64,000 bases of DNA from Rhizobium hidalgonense (lineage in GTDB: Bacteria; Pseudomonadota; Alphaproteobacteria; Rhizobiales; Rhizobiaceae): positions 226,359 to 290,358 of the forward strand of contig NZ_LODW01000093.1 of NCBI RefSeq assembly GCF_002914525.1, in the 5' to 3' direction. This document shows positions 14,477-22,941 of the stretch, piece after piece. The position numbers were made by a program, and so were the translations under genes. The notes under the pieces were generated by a model. The model worked only from the letters and a program-made list of their open reading frames with translations. It did not search any database and had not been told where the DNA came from. Within the stretch, counting starts at the first letter, position 1. Each line of letters starts with the position of its first letter.

Positions 14477-16889
14477 CACTGGACAGGCCAGATTCGACAA
14501 AACTGTTGCTGCGCCAGTCATAAGCGCGATGGCGCATCCACGGCCGTGACAGGGTTTCGAATGCGGTTGCGACCTCCAAGCCGGTGTCTGCGAAGCGCAG
14601 CTCGATTGAACCGGTTTTCCGTAGTGTCTCACCGGTAAAAAGCGTCCCACCTGAACGGCAGCTGTTGAAACGCAGGCGGACTGATGTGACGACGATATCG
14701 GCCGCATCGCAGGCCGGACCGAGATAAGCGGCATTGTCGATGACCGTGACGATACGGCCATTGCCAAGCCTCGATGTGCACCAGGCCTTCTTGACGCAGG
14801 AAAAGCGGTTTGTTTCACCGCCCGCGGCCGCCGCCCGCATCGCCGTCCTCGCTTCATTCTGCTGATCGCGGGAAAGCCTGACGCGGCGGTCGTCTCCCTC
14901 CGGCGGAATAGCGGGACCATCCAGCATCTTCGGCGGGTAATGCGCCGGCAGGACCAGCGCTCGCTGCCATTGGTCGAAAATGAAATCCGGCGGGTTTTCG
15001 CGATTGGAAGCCATTGCCTCAGCCGCGACGACTGCAACCAGACTGCCATCCTCCGAAATCACCAGATCCGGCGGCCGGGGAACCGGCAGAAGCAGCACGA
15101 TGGACGTCGAGGCGGCGAGGATCGAAGTGCCGGCATGGCGCAACCGGGTGCGGAGCAGCGTCAGCAGCAGAAAGCCTGCCACCGCCACGACGAAATACCA
15201 GGCGGGGAGACGGCCGACGCCAATATCGCCGCCCCAGCCGGACACCGTCTTGGCAACCGCAATCACCATATCGAGGCCAAAGCCGACCACCTTCCAGAGC
15301 GGCGCGTCCAGACCGAAAGGCATGAGCAACATCGCCAGCAGCCCCGCCGGCATGACGATGAAAGAGATGATCGGCATCGTCGCGAGGTTTGCCGGCAGGC
15401 CGTAAGCGGTCAGGCGATGAAAATGCTCGATCGAAAACAGCGCCGTGGAAAAACCGCCGATCAGTGAGGTCAGGAAGACGCCGCCGAAGAAACCGGCGAC
15501 CGCAACGACCGGCCTGATGATCGGCAGCTTCAGCAAAGCGTTTTCGCGGATGCGCCGGTCCTTCCACAGCTGATAGCCCGATACCAGCGCCAATGTCGCG
15601 GCAAAGGACATCTGGAAGCTCGGGCCCAGGACTTCCGAGGGCGAAATGGCGATGATGACAAGAGCCGAGAGGACGACATTGCGCAGGCTGATTGACGGGC
15701 GATCGAAGAAGACTGCGATCAGCATGATGGCCATCATGATGAAGGCGCGTTCGGCCGAGACTCCGAATCCTGATATCAGGAAGTAGGCGGTGACGGCGAT
15801 GAGCGCGCCGGCGGCGGCGATTTTCTTTGTCGGATAGGCTTGAGCAACGCCCGGAAACAGGCTGAGCAGCATCCGGAACCCGACGAAGAAAATGCCTGCC
15901 GACAGGGCCATGTTGAGGCCCGAGATCGCAACGATATGGGCAAGACCGGACTGGCGCAGCGCCTCCGTCGTCGCCTTCGAGATGGCGCGCCGTTCGTCGG
16001 TCACCAAAGCAGCTGCAAAAGCGCCCGTATCACCGGGCAGGATCGACCGAATGCGGTCGCCAATGCTACTGCGCAACTGGTAAAGCCATTCGAGCACAGC
16101 TTCCGACGTCGATCTTGCCGCCTGTGGACCAGCCTGCAAGTCGACTTTCTTCGGCGCACCGTAGAAGAAACCGTTGGCGCCGATGCCGTCGAAATAGGCA
16201 CCGAAGGAGAAATCGTTGAGCGCGGGCAGCGCCGGGCCCGCCGGCGGCGTCAGCCGCGCCCTGCCGGTGATGATGTCGCCGATCTCGAACGGCGCATCGG
16301 CGCCACGGGCGATTGCGGTGATGCGTCCCGGCTGCCGCTTCAGTTCCGGTGCCTCAGTGCCGGTGACGGCAAGAATATAGCGCCAGCGCCCCCGGCCGTC
16401 GCCTTCCCGCCGTTCCACGCGGCCGGTGACCGTCGTCGTCACCGCTGAATCGAGGATCACAGTCGAAGCCCGCCAGCTCTCGAACTGGGCCGAGAGCATG
16501 CCGCAGGCGAAAAACGCCAGCGCCAGGAAAGTTGCGCGCAATGCCGGCCGGCTGCGGCCGGCGAGGAAAACCGCAGCCGCCGGCACCAGCAGACAGAGCA
16601 GCGATGCAAAGAAGGGAAAATCCCATGCCGCAAGAAACCAGCAGGCCGAGCCGGCGCCGAGGAAGACCGGCGAGAACAGCAGCAGGCGGCCGTGATCGGC
16701 CTCTTCGCCCAGCATGCAGGCTCCGGCACGCAGCACTTGCCGGCCGGTGGCCGGCAGTCGATGGCGCAAGGGGGTCTCCGATTGCGTCCTTGCCGGTCGG
16801 GTCACCATCGCAATCGCGGGAAGAGCCGGCGGAACGGCACGGCCCACGCCCGCTTCCGGCCGCAATTCGGCTGTCGTCAATTCCTCCAT
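14457..16889 (-). CDS. ComEC/Rec2-family membrane protein
   Basis: This protein of about 810 residues has an N-terminal membrane/DUF4131 part and the central ComEC competence domain with many membrane helices (LAHIVAISGLNMALSAGIFFVG is the signature). In naturally competent bacteria ComEC forms the inner-membrane DNA channel. The C-terminal region lacks the HxHxDH of the metallo-beta-lactamase nuclease domain. I chose the ATG at 16889. The longer frame to 16949 would start with TTG and has no ribosome binding site. No other competence genes are nearby. It converges on lexA with a 20-base overlap. Confidence 0.85.
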   Translation of the reverse strand: MEELTTAELRPEAGVGRAVPPALPAIAMVTRPARTQSETPLRHRLPATGRQVLRAGACMLGEEADHGRLLLFSPVFLGAGSACWFLAAWDFPFFASLLCLLVPAAAVFLAGRSRPALRATFLALAFFACGMLSAQFESWRASTVILDSAVTTTVTGRVERREGDGRGRWRYILAVTGTEAPELKRQPGRITAIARGADAPFEIGDIITGRARLTPPAGPALPALNDFSFGAYFDGIGANGFFYGAPKKVDLQAGPQAARSTSEAVLEWLYQLRSSIGDRIRSILPGDTGAFAAALVTDERRAISKATTEALRQSGLAHIVAISGLNMALSAGIFFVGFRMLLSLFPGVAQAYPTKKIAAAGALIAVTAYFLISGFGVSAERAFIMMAIMLIAVFFDRPSISLRNVVLSALVIIAISPSEVLGPSFQMSFAATLALVSGYQLWKDRRIRENALLKLPIIRPVVAVAGFFGGVFLTSLIGGFSTALFSIEHFHRLTAYGLPANLATMPIISFIVMPAGLLAMLLMPFGLDAPLWKVVGFGLDMVIAVAKTVSGWGGDIGVGRLPAWYFVVAVAGFLLLTLLRTRLRHAGTSILAASTSIVLLLPVPRPPDLVISEDGSLVAVVAAEAMASNRENPPDFIFDQWQRALVLPAHYPPKMLDGPAIPPEGDDRRVRLSRDQQNEARTAMRAAAAGGETNRFSCVKKAWCTSRLGNGRIVTVIDNAAYLGPACDAADIVVTSVRLRFNSCRSGGTLFTGETLRKTGSIELRFADTGLEVATAFETLSRPWMRHRAYDWRSNSFVESGLSSVSGSGE

Positions 16890-17179
16890 GCCCCGCCCAA
16901 GATCACCCGCACCGGCAGTCAGAATGCAACCTTCAATCAAAACGAGCAAGAATAATCGATTGAAATATGAGGGAAAATCGAGAGTGCCAAAAGACCAGTC
17001 GAATCATTGGCTTCCGCTATGCCTGCGGCTCATCGCTGCAGTGCCTAAAAGGTGATGCCGCAATGCACAAAAAGCCGTCACGGTAACTTGGCATTAGCTT
17101 CGCGATCATATAGCTATCGCTGAGGACGCTTAACCCCTATGGCGCTTTTATGGCGCCACCGCCAGTTCGGAGGATCAGC

Positions 17180-18469
17180 ATGACGGATCAAAGCGCAACA
17201 ATAAAAATCGGTGACAAATCAGTCGACCTCGCCGTCAAAAGCGGCACGATCGGTCCGAGCGTCATCGATATCGGTGCCCTCTACAAGAACACCGCTTCCT
17301 TCACCTACGATCCGGGTTTTACGTCGACCGCATCCTGTGAATCGAAAATCACCTATATCGACGGCGACGAAGGTGTGCTGCTGCACCGCGGCTATCCGAT
17401 CGAGCAGCTGGCCGAGCATGGCGACTTCCTCGAAGTCTGCTACCTGCTTCTCTACGGTGAACTGCCGACCACCGCCCAGAAGAAGGATTTCGATTATCGT
17501 GTCACGCACCACACCATGGTGCATGAGCAGATGAGCCGCTTCTTCACCGGCTTCCGCCGCGATGCGCATCCGATGGCCGTCATGTGCGGGTGCGTCGGCG
17601 CCCTGTCGGCTTTCTATCATGACTCCACGGACATCACCGATCCGCACCAGCGCATGGTCGCCAGCCTGCGCATGATCGCCAAGATGCCGACGCTTGCCGC
17701 CATGGCCTACAAGTACCATATCGGCCAGCCCTTCGTTTATCCGAAGAACGACCTCGACTACGCCTCGAACTTCCTGCGCATGTGCTTTGCTGTGCCTTGC
17801 GAAGAATATGTGGTCAATCCGGTGCTTTCCCGCGCCATGGACCGCATCTTCATCCTGCATGCCGATCACGAGCAGAACGCCTCAACCTCGACCGTCCGTC
17901 TTGCCGGTTCGTCGGGCGCCAACCCGTTCGCCTGCATCGCAGCCGGCATCGCCTGCCTCTGGGGCCCCGCCCATGGCGGCGCCAACGAAGCAGCGCTCAA
18001 CATGCTGAACGAGATCGGCTCGGTCGAACACATTCCGGAATATATCGCCCGCGCCAAGGACAAGAACGATCCCTTCCGTCTGATGGGCTTCGGTCACCGC
18101 GTCTACAAGAACTATGACCCGCGCGCCAAGATCATGCAGAAGACGACGCATGAGGTGCTCGGCGAGCTCGGCATCAAGGATGATCCGTTGCTCGAAGTGG
18201 CGATGGAACTGGAGCGCATCGCGCTCACCGACGAATATTTCATCGAGAAGAAGCTTTATCCGAACATCGACTTCTATTCCGGCATCACGCTGAAGGCGCT
18301 GGGCTTCCCCACGACCATGTTCACCGTGCTGTTTGCGCTTGCCCGCACCGTCGGCTGGATCGCGCAGTGGAACGAGATGATCGAGGATCCTGAACAGCGC
18401 ATCGGCCGGCCGCGCCAGCTTTATGTCGGCGAACCGAAGCGCGATTACATCCCGGTTTCGAAGCGCTGA
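17180..18469 (+). CDS. gltA: Citrate synthase
   Basis: This 429-residue type II citrate synthase condenses acetyl-CoA with oxaloacetate at the entry of the TCA cycle. Visible features are YIDGDEGVLLHRGYPIEQLA, the active-site histidine region WGPAHGGANEA, and GFGHRVYKNYDPRAK with the second catalytic histidine. The catalytic aspartate lies in the FYSG segment region. The ATG at 17180 follows GGAGG at about 17169-17173; the open frame before it is not needed. A strong shared terminator follows. The 230-base gap upstream probably contains the promoter. Confidence 0.98.
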   Translation: MTDQSATIKIGDKSVDLAVKSGTIGPSVIDIGALYKNTASFTYDPGFTSTASCESKITYIDGDEGVLLHRGYPIEQLAEHGDFLEVCYLLLYGELPTTAQKKDFDYRVTHHTMVHEQMSRFFTGFRRDAHPMAVMCGCVGALSAFYHDSTDITDPHQRMVASLRMIAKMPTLAAMAYKYHIGQPFVYPKNDLDYASNFLRMCFAVPCEEYVVNPVLSRAMDRIFILHADHEQNASTSTVRLAGSSGANPFACIAAGIACLWGPAHGGANEAALNMLNEIGSVEHIPEYIARAKDKNDPFRLMGFGHRVYKNYDPRAKIMQKTTHEVLGELGIKDDPLLEVAMELERIALTDEYFIEKKLYPNIDFYSGITLKALGFPTTMFTVLFALARTVGWIAQWNEMIEDPEQRIGRPRQLYVGEPKRDYIPVSKR

Positions 18470-18487
18470 TCGCTTCACAGCCAAAAA

Positions 18488-18520
18488 GAAACCCGGTCAG
18501 AAACGACCGGGTTTTTTCTT
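18488..18520. terminator. Bidirectional terminator shared by gltA and lpxB
   Basis: AACCCGGTC (18490-18498) pairs with GACCGGGTT (18505-18513), with a T-run after it on + and a T-rich stretch after it on -. The lpxB stop codon (18497-18499) and its last codons are inside the stem, so both convergent genes end at the same hairpin. Confidence 0.85.
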
Positions 18521-19666
18521 TCTCAGCACGTCGAGAAGGATTTCGGCGGCATGGGCGCCGGGCGGCTTTTCGGTCTGCATGCGCTGCCAGATGAGTTCGT
18601 AGCCTTCCTTCATCGCCTTCAGCTGGTAGGTGTCGGCCGAGAGCCTTTCCATCCAGCGTGCGAGGCTTGCTCCGCGAACGACATCGTTTAGATATTCCGG
18701 CACGACCGCATAATCGGCAATCAGGTTTGGTAGTGCTCCCGTCCAGGTCTTGATGCTCGACGTCAGCAGCCTCATGATCCAGTCGACCTTGTAGGCGGAG
18801 ACGACGGGAACGTCGGCAAGCGCCAGTTCAAGAATAACGGTTCCGGACGCCGCCATGGCTGCATCGGCTTCAGCGAAGGCCTTCCATTTCGCTTCCGCGC
18901 CGATAACGATCTCCGGCTGGACCACCCACTTCGCCGTCAATTCGCGGACAAGCCCTTCCTTGTGCATCACCGTCGGTAGAATAAAACGCATCGGCCCGTT
19001 GCGGGCAATGAGTTCGCTCACTGCCACCTCGAAATGCGGCAGGAGCTTCTGGATCTCGGAGGAGCGTGAGCCGGGCAGAAGCAGGATCGCGCCGGTGCCG
19101 GGCTGTCTGCCGGCGCGCCGGCGCCGGGTCTCCAGCAGCGCCGGGTCGGCGGTCAGGCGATGCCCCACATAGGTCGTTGCCGGCCCATTGAGGCGCTGCA
19201 TGGTTGACGGCTCGAAGGGCAAGACGGCAAGCACATGATCGACATAGCCGAGCATGCGCGTGGCGCGATATTCCTTCCAGGCCCAGACGCTCGGACAGAC
19301 ATAATTGACGACAGGCAGATCGGGCAGCGCGGTGCGAACCCGCTTTGCGACGCGATGGGTGAAATCCGGGCTGTCGATAATGACGAGAATGTCAGGCCTT
19401 GCAGCGATGATCGCAGCAGTCGTCTGGCGGATCAGCCTATAGAGCTTCGGCAGCCGGCTTAGCACCTGGGTGATACCCATGATCGACAGTTCGGAGAAAT
19501 CGAAGAGGGATTTCAGGCCTTCCGCCTGCAGCCCCTCGCCGCCGACGCCGACGAGTTTCATCGGTCCGTCATGAATCCGCTTCAGGGCGGCAATCAGATC
19601 GGCGCCGAGCAGATCGCCCGACACCTCACCGGCAATGACGGCGATCTTCAGCGGCGCCCCGTTCAT
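18497..19666 (-). CDS. lpxB: Lipid-A-disaccharide synthase
   Basis: This 389-residue glycosyltransferase (GT19) joins UDP-2,3-diacylglucosamine and lipid X to form the lipid A disaccharide at the inner membrane. Family features include IAVIAGEVSGDLLGADLI at the N-terminus, VGVGGEGLQAEGL, the WAWKEYRATRM region, and LLLPGSRSSEIQKLLPHFE. I chose the ATG at 19666, which overlaps the lpxI stop as ATGA. The four-codon longer frame is unlikely. It is the last gene of the bamA-lpx run, and the KKPGRF C-terminus is encoded by the terminator stem. Confidence 0.96.
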   Translation of the reverse strand: MNGAPLKIAVIAGEVSGDLLGADLIAALKRIHDGPMKLVGVGGEGLQAEGLKSLFDFSELSIMGITQVLSRLPKLYRLIRQTTAAIIAARPDILVIIDSPDFTHRVAKRVRTALPDLPVVNYVCPSVWAWKEYRATRMLGYVDHVLAVLPFEPSTMQRLNGPATTYVGHRLTADPALLETRRRRAGRQPGTGAILLLPGSRSSEIQKLLPHFEVAVSELIARNGPMRFILPTVMHKEGLVRELTAKWVVQPEIVIGAEAKWKAFAEADAAMAASGTVILELALADVPVVSAYKVDWIMRLLTSSIKTWTGALPNLIADYAVVPEYLNDVVRGASLARWMERLSADTYQLKAMKEGYELIWQRMQTEKPPGAHAAEILLDVLRKKKPGRF

Positions 19667-20544
19667 TCGAACCCCCATGCCGGCAGCCCGCGATCAATGC
19701 CGCAGATAAAAAGCCCCGCCTCATCGGCGGCCTGAATGACGGCGGTGCGATCGAGCACCAGCGAGCGGCCAGCCTCCACCGCGATGCCGCCGAGACCGGC
19801 GCTTTTTGCGTTCAGGACGGTGGAGACGCCGATCGCCGGCAGGTCGGCGCGAATATCCTGTTGCGGCTTGCAAAGTTTGACGAGCGCGCCGCGGCGGCGC
19901 GGCGAGATGCGCCCGGCGGCTCTCAGACCCGCGACACGCTCGAGCATCTCGTCCGTGCCTTCCAACCCTTCCAGCGCAACGATGCGACCGCCGATGCTGA
20001 CAGCGCCCTGCCCGACATCGAGCCGGCCGAGCGTGTCCGCGGCTTCGGCCGCGCGGCTGATATCGCGACGATCTTCCTCCCCGGGCGCCACTGTGCCCAG
20101 CGGGCCGACGGCCGCAAGAAGATCGGGGGCGATCTCATGGGCGCCGACGACACGGCGGCCGTTTCCTTCGATCAGCCGGATCACCATCTGCAGAACCGTA
20201 TCGTCACCGCCGGACAGCAGCGTGCGGATGGCAGCCGGCATCTTCATCAGAACGCGTAGCGTCGGGCGCACCTCGCGCCACTCCGGCCGGCGCGCCACAC
20301 TCCCCGACATCACGACACGGCCGACACCATAACGATTGAGCAACGCATCAAGAGCTGCGAAATCGCCGATCCCGATGACGGCGTGGTCATAGCCTTCCCA
20401 GCGTCGGTCGCTTTCGTCCTTCAGGGCAAAGATGACCGGATTTTCACCCGCCGCTCGCGCTGCTTCGGCGACATAGGAAGGCAGAAGGCCGCCGCCGGCG
20501 ATGATCGCCAGCCGGCCCGCAGCGGTGTCGCTGGAAAAAGCCAC
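19663..20544 (-). CDS. lpxI: UDP-2,3-diacylglucosamine pyrophosphatase LpxI
   Basis: This 293-residue protein (DUF1009 family) hydrolyses UDP-2,3-diacylglucosamine to lipid X, replacing LpxH in alphaproteobacteria. The N-terminal RLAIIAGGGLLPSYVAEAA and the C-terminal TVLNAKSAGLGGIAVEAGRSLVLD are typical of the family. The open frame runs back into lpxA, but a GTG at 20544, four bases after the lpxA TAG, gives the correct length and the right N-terminus. Tight packing between lpxA and lpxB indicates a single transcript. Confidence 0.93.
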   Translation of the reverse strand: MAFSSDTAAGRLAIIAGGGLLPSYVAEAARAAGENPVIFALKDESDRRWEGYDHAVIGIGDFAALDALLNRYGVGRVVMSGSVARRPEWREVRPTLRVLMKMPAAIRTLLSGGDDTVLQMVIRLIEGNGRRVVGAHEIAPDLLAAVGPLGTVAPGEEDRRDISRAAEAADTLGRLDVGQGAVSIGGRIVALEGLEGTDEMLERVAGLRAAGRISPRRRGALVKLCKPQQDIRADLPAIGVSTVLNAKSAGLGGIAVEAGRSLVLDRTAVIQAADEAGLFICGIDRGLPAWGFE

Positions 20545-20548
20545 AGGA

Positions 20549-21367
20549 CTAGCCCTTCTGCCCCCGGGTCGGCGAGGACAAGGCACGATCACTGTCGGCC
20601 GCAATGAAATCGAGGATCTGGACCACCGGCTCGCAATCGGCATATTCATCGCGGATGGCGGCGGCGTTTTCGCGGACGGAGGCCGTTCCTTCGAAGATCG
20701 ACTTGTAGGCGCGGCGCACCCGGTGAATGACGGCGCGGTCGACGCCGGCGCGCGTCATGCCGACGACATTGAGGCCGCTCAGCAGGCCGGGGTTGCCGTT
20801 CAACATGCCGTAGGGAATGACGTCGTAACTCACCGCCGAAAGCCCGCCGACGAAGGCCTGACGGCCAACGCGGGTGAACTGGTGAACGGCTGAGCCACCA
20901 CCCAGGATGACGCGATCCTCGATGACGACATGGCCAGCGAGCATGACATTGTTCGACATGATCACGTGATTGCCGACCTTGCAGTCATGCGCGACGTGAG
21001 AATTGGCCAGGAAGAGATTGTTGTCGCCGACGATCGTCTGGCCACCGAAATCGGCCGTGCCGGTGTTCATCGTCACGCCTTCGCGCATCGTGCAGTTGGC
21101 GCCGACCGAAAGCGTCGTCTCCTCGCCGCCGTGATGCACGCTCTGCGGATCGCCGCCGATGACTGCCATCGGAAAGATGCGCGTGCCCTTGCCGATCACG
21201 GTGCGGCCGGTGACGACCGCATGTGACAAGAGTTCGACATTTTCATGCAGGACGACGTGCGGCCCGACATGGCAGAAGGGACCGATCTTGACGCCCTCAC
21301 CGATCACAGCCCCGTCTTCGACGACAGCCATCGGATGAATGCGGGCGCTTTCGGCAATCGTGCTCAT
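20549..21367 (-). CDS. lpxA: UDP-N-acetylglucosamine acyltransferase
   Basis: This 272-residue left-handed beta-helix protein makes the first acyl transfer of lipid A synthesis. It consists of hexapeptide repeats (IHPMAVVEDGAVIGEGVKIG onward) and contains the catalytic histidine in NSHVAHDCKVG. A C-terminal helical region follows (VGMTRAGVDRAVIHRVRRAYK). Length is usual. The ATG at 21367 overlaps the fabZ stop by four bases, so the two are translationally coupled. Confidence 0.97.
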   Translation of the reverse strand: MSTIAESARIHPMAVVEDGAVIGEGVKIGPFCHVGPHVVLHENVELLSHAVVTGRTVIGKGTRIFPMAVIGGDPQSVHHGGEETTLSVGANCTMREGVTMNTGTADFGGQTIVGDNNLFLANSHVAHDCKVGNHVIMSNNVMLAGHVVIEDRVILGGGSAVHQFTRVGRQAFVGGLSAVSYDVIPYGMLNGNPGLLSGLNVVGMTRAGVDRAVIHRVRRAYKSIFEGTASVRENAAAIRDEYADCEPVVQILDFIAADSDRALSSPTRGQKG

Positions 21368-21831
21368 GCCTGTTCCTTACGAACGATCATCGCGCCGATA
21401 TCGGCTTCGGCGACAAGCGCCCCGTCAACCTTGGCGTCGCAATGGAATTTCCAGATGTTGCCGCGCTGCTTGTGCTTCTTGACGTGGAATTCGACGCGAT
21501 CGCCGGGCACGACGGGCTTGCGAAAACGCGCATTCTCGATGGTCATGAAGTAAACGAGGTTGCCGGGCTGGCCTTCCTTCTTAGCACAGATCGCACCTGC
21601 GGTCTGCGCCATGCCCTCGATCAAGAGAACGCCGGGCATGATCGGAGCTTCCGGAAAATGACCGGTGAAATGCGGTTCGTTCACCGTGACGTTCTTGATG
21701 CCGACCGCGCTGTTGTCGCCGTCGATCTCGATAATCTTGTCGACCATGAGAAACGGATACCGGTGCGGCAGGAGCTTCATGATCTCGATGATGTCAGCCG
21801 AAGAAAGCGTTGTAGTGGCTTCCTCAGTCAT
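21364..21831 (-). CDS. fabZ: 3-hydroxyacyl-[ACP] dehydratase FabZ
   Basis: This 155-residue hot-dog-fold enzyme dehydrates 3-hydroxyacyl-ACP in fatty acid elongation. It carries LPHRYPFLMVDKI and GHFPEAPIMPGVLLIEGMAQ, which contain the catalytic histidine and glutamate. It competes with LpxA and LpxD for 3-hydroxyacyl-ACP, so its position between their genes makes metabolic sense and is conserved across proteobacteria. The start overlaps the end of lpxD by eight bases. Confidence 0.97.
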   Translation of the reverse strand: MTEEATTTLSSADIIEIMKLLPHRYPFLMVDKIIEIDGDNSAVGIKNVTVNEPHFTGHFPEAPIMPGVLLIEGMAQTAGAICAKKEGQPGNLVYFMTIENARFRKPVVPGDRVEFHVKKHKQRGNIWKFHCDAKVDGALVAEADIGAMIVRKEQA

Positions 21832-22891
21832 TTTGCTTGCCTCCAGGGTTCTTTCCGCGCAGCTTGCTTTTCGACACCTGCAGTGCGGCCTCTCTCAGAT
21901 AGTCTTTTAGTGGCCGTGCCGGGACACCGCCATATTGTCCGCCGGCGGGAAGATCGGTCATGATACCGCTTTTGGCGGCTATCTGCACGCCGTCACCGAT
22001 GGTCACGTGACCCTTGATCCCGGCCTGGCCGCCGATCTGCACACCGTTGCCGATCTTCGTGCTGCCGGCGATGCCGACCTGCGAAACGATGGCGCAATGG
22101 CGGCCGATCTGGACGTTGTGGCCGATCTGGACCTGGTTGTCGATTTTGGTGCCCTCGCCGATGACCGTATCGTCCATGGCGCCGCGGTCGACCGTGGTAT
22201 TGGCGCCGATTTCGACATTATCCTGGATGATCACCCGACCGATCTGGACGATCTTGATCATGCCGCGCGGACCCGGTGCATAACCGAAACCATCCTGGCC
22301 GATGCGCACACCGTTGTGGATGATGACGCCGTTGCCGATCAGCGCGCAGAGAATGCTCGCACCGGCCGCGATCGAACAATCCCGGCCGACCTTGACGCCT
22401 GGACCGATAATGCTGTGTGCGCCGATCCGCGTCCCTTCGCCGATCTCGGCATGCGGGCCGATCACGGCCAGCGGCTCGACGATCACGCCCTTTTCGAGTT
22501 TCGCGCTCGGGTCGATCACAGCGCTGGGTGCGATTTCGCTTTCACCCGGCGGGAAAACGACCGGGCGCAATGCCGCGGGATAGAGCACACCGCCCGCCAT
22601 GGCGAAGGCCGCATGCGGATTGGACGACAGGATGACCGGGATATGTTCGGGGACGAGGTCGGCGAGCGCCTTGTCGCAGATCACCGCCGAGGCCTCACAT
22701 GTCGCTAGTTCATCACGGTTGCGGCGCGACAGGATATAACAGAGATCGCCCGCCCGCGCCCGGTTGACGGGGGCAACGGACCTGACGACAACATCTGAAT
22801 GATCGGAATTGGCGAGTTCCGCCCCAAGAAACTCTGCAAGCTCAGCGAGCTTCAGACCTTCATGGGGCAGAAAAAAAACGTTTTGCTCCAT
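21824..22891 (-). CDS. lpxD: UDP-3-O-(3-hydroxyacyl)glucosamine N-acyltransferase
   Basis: This 355-residue enzyme adds the N-linked 3-hydroxyacyl chain in lipid A synthesis. An N-terminal uridine-binding domain (residues 1 to about 100) precedes a left-handed beta-helix of hexapeptide repeats, with the catalytic histidine in NQVQIGHNVQIG. I chose the ATG at 22891 (MEQNVFF); the frame open to 22897 would use TTG. It lies about 50 bases downstream of bamA in the same direction. Confidence 0.96.
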   Translation of the reverse strand: MEQNVFFLPHEGLKLAELAEFLGAELANSDHSDVVVRSVAPVNRARAGDLCYILSRRNRDELATCEASAVICDKALADLVPEHIPVILSSNPHAAFAMAGGVLYPAALRPVVFPPGESEIAPSAVIDPSAKLEKGVIVEPLAVIGPHAEIGEGTRIGAHSIIGPGVKVGRDCSIAAGASILCALIGNGVIIHNGVRIGQDGFGYAPGPRGMIKIVQIGRVIIQDNVEIGANTTVDRGAMDDTVIGEGTKIDNQVQIGHNVQIGRHCAIVSQVGIAGSTKIGNGVQIGGQAGIKGHVTIGDGVQIAAKSGIMTDLPAGGQYGGVPARPLKDYLREAALQVSKSKLRGKNPGGKQND

Positions 22892-22941
22892 CGGCAATGC
22901 TCCAGAACGGAATTGAGTCTTACAGTTCCGGACTGCCGATA

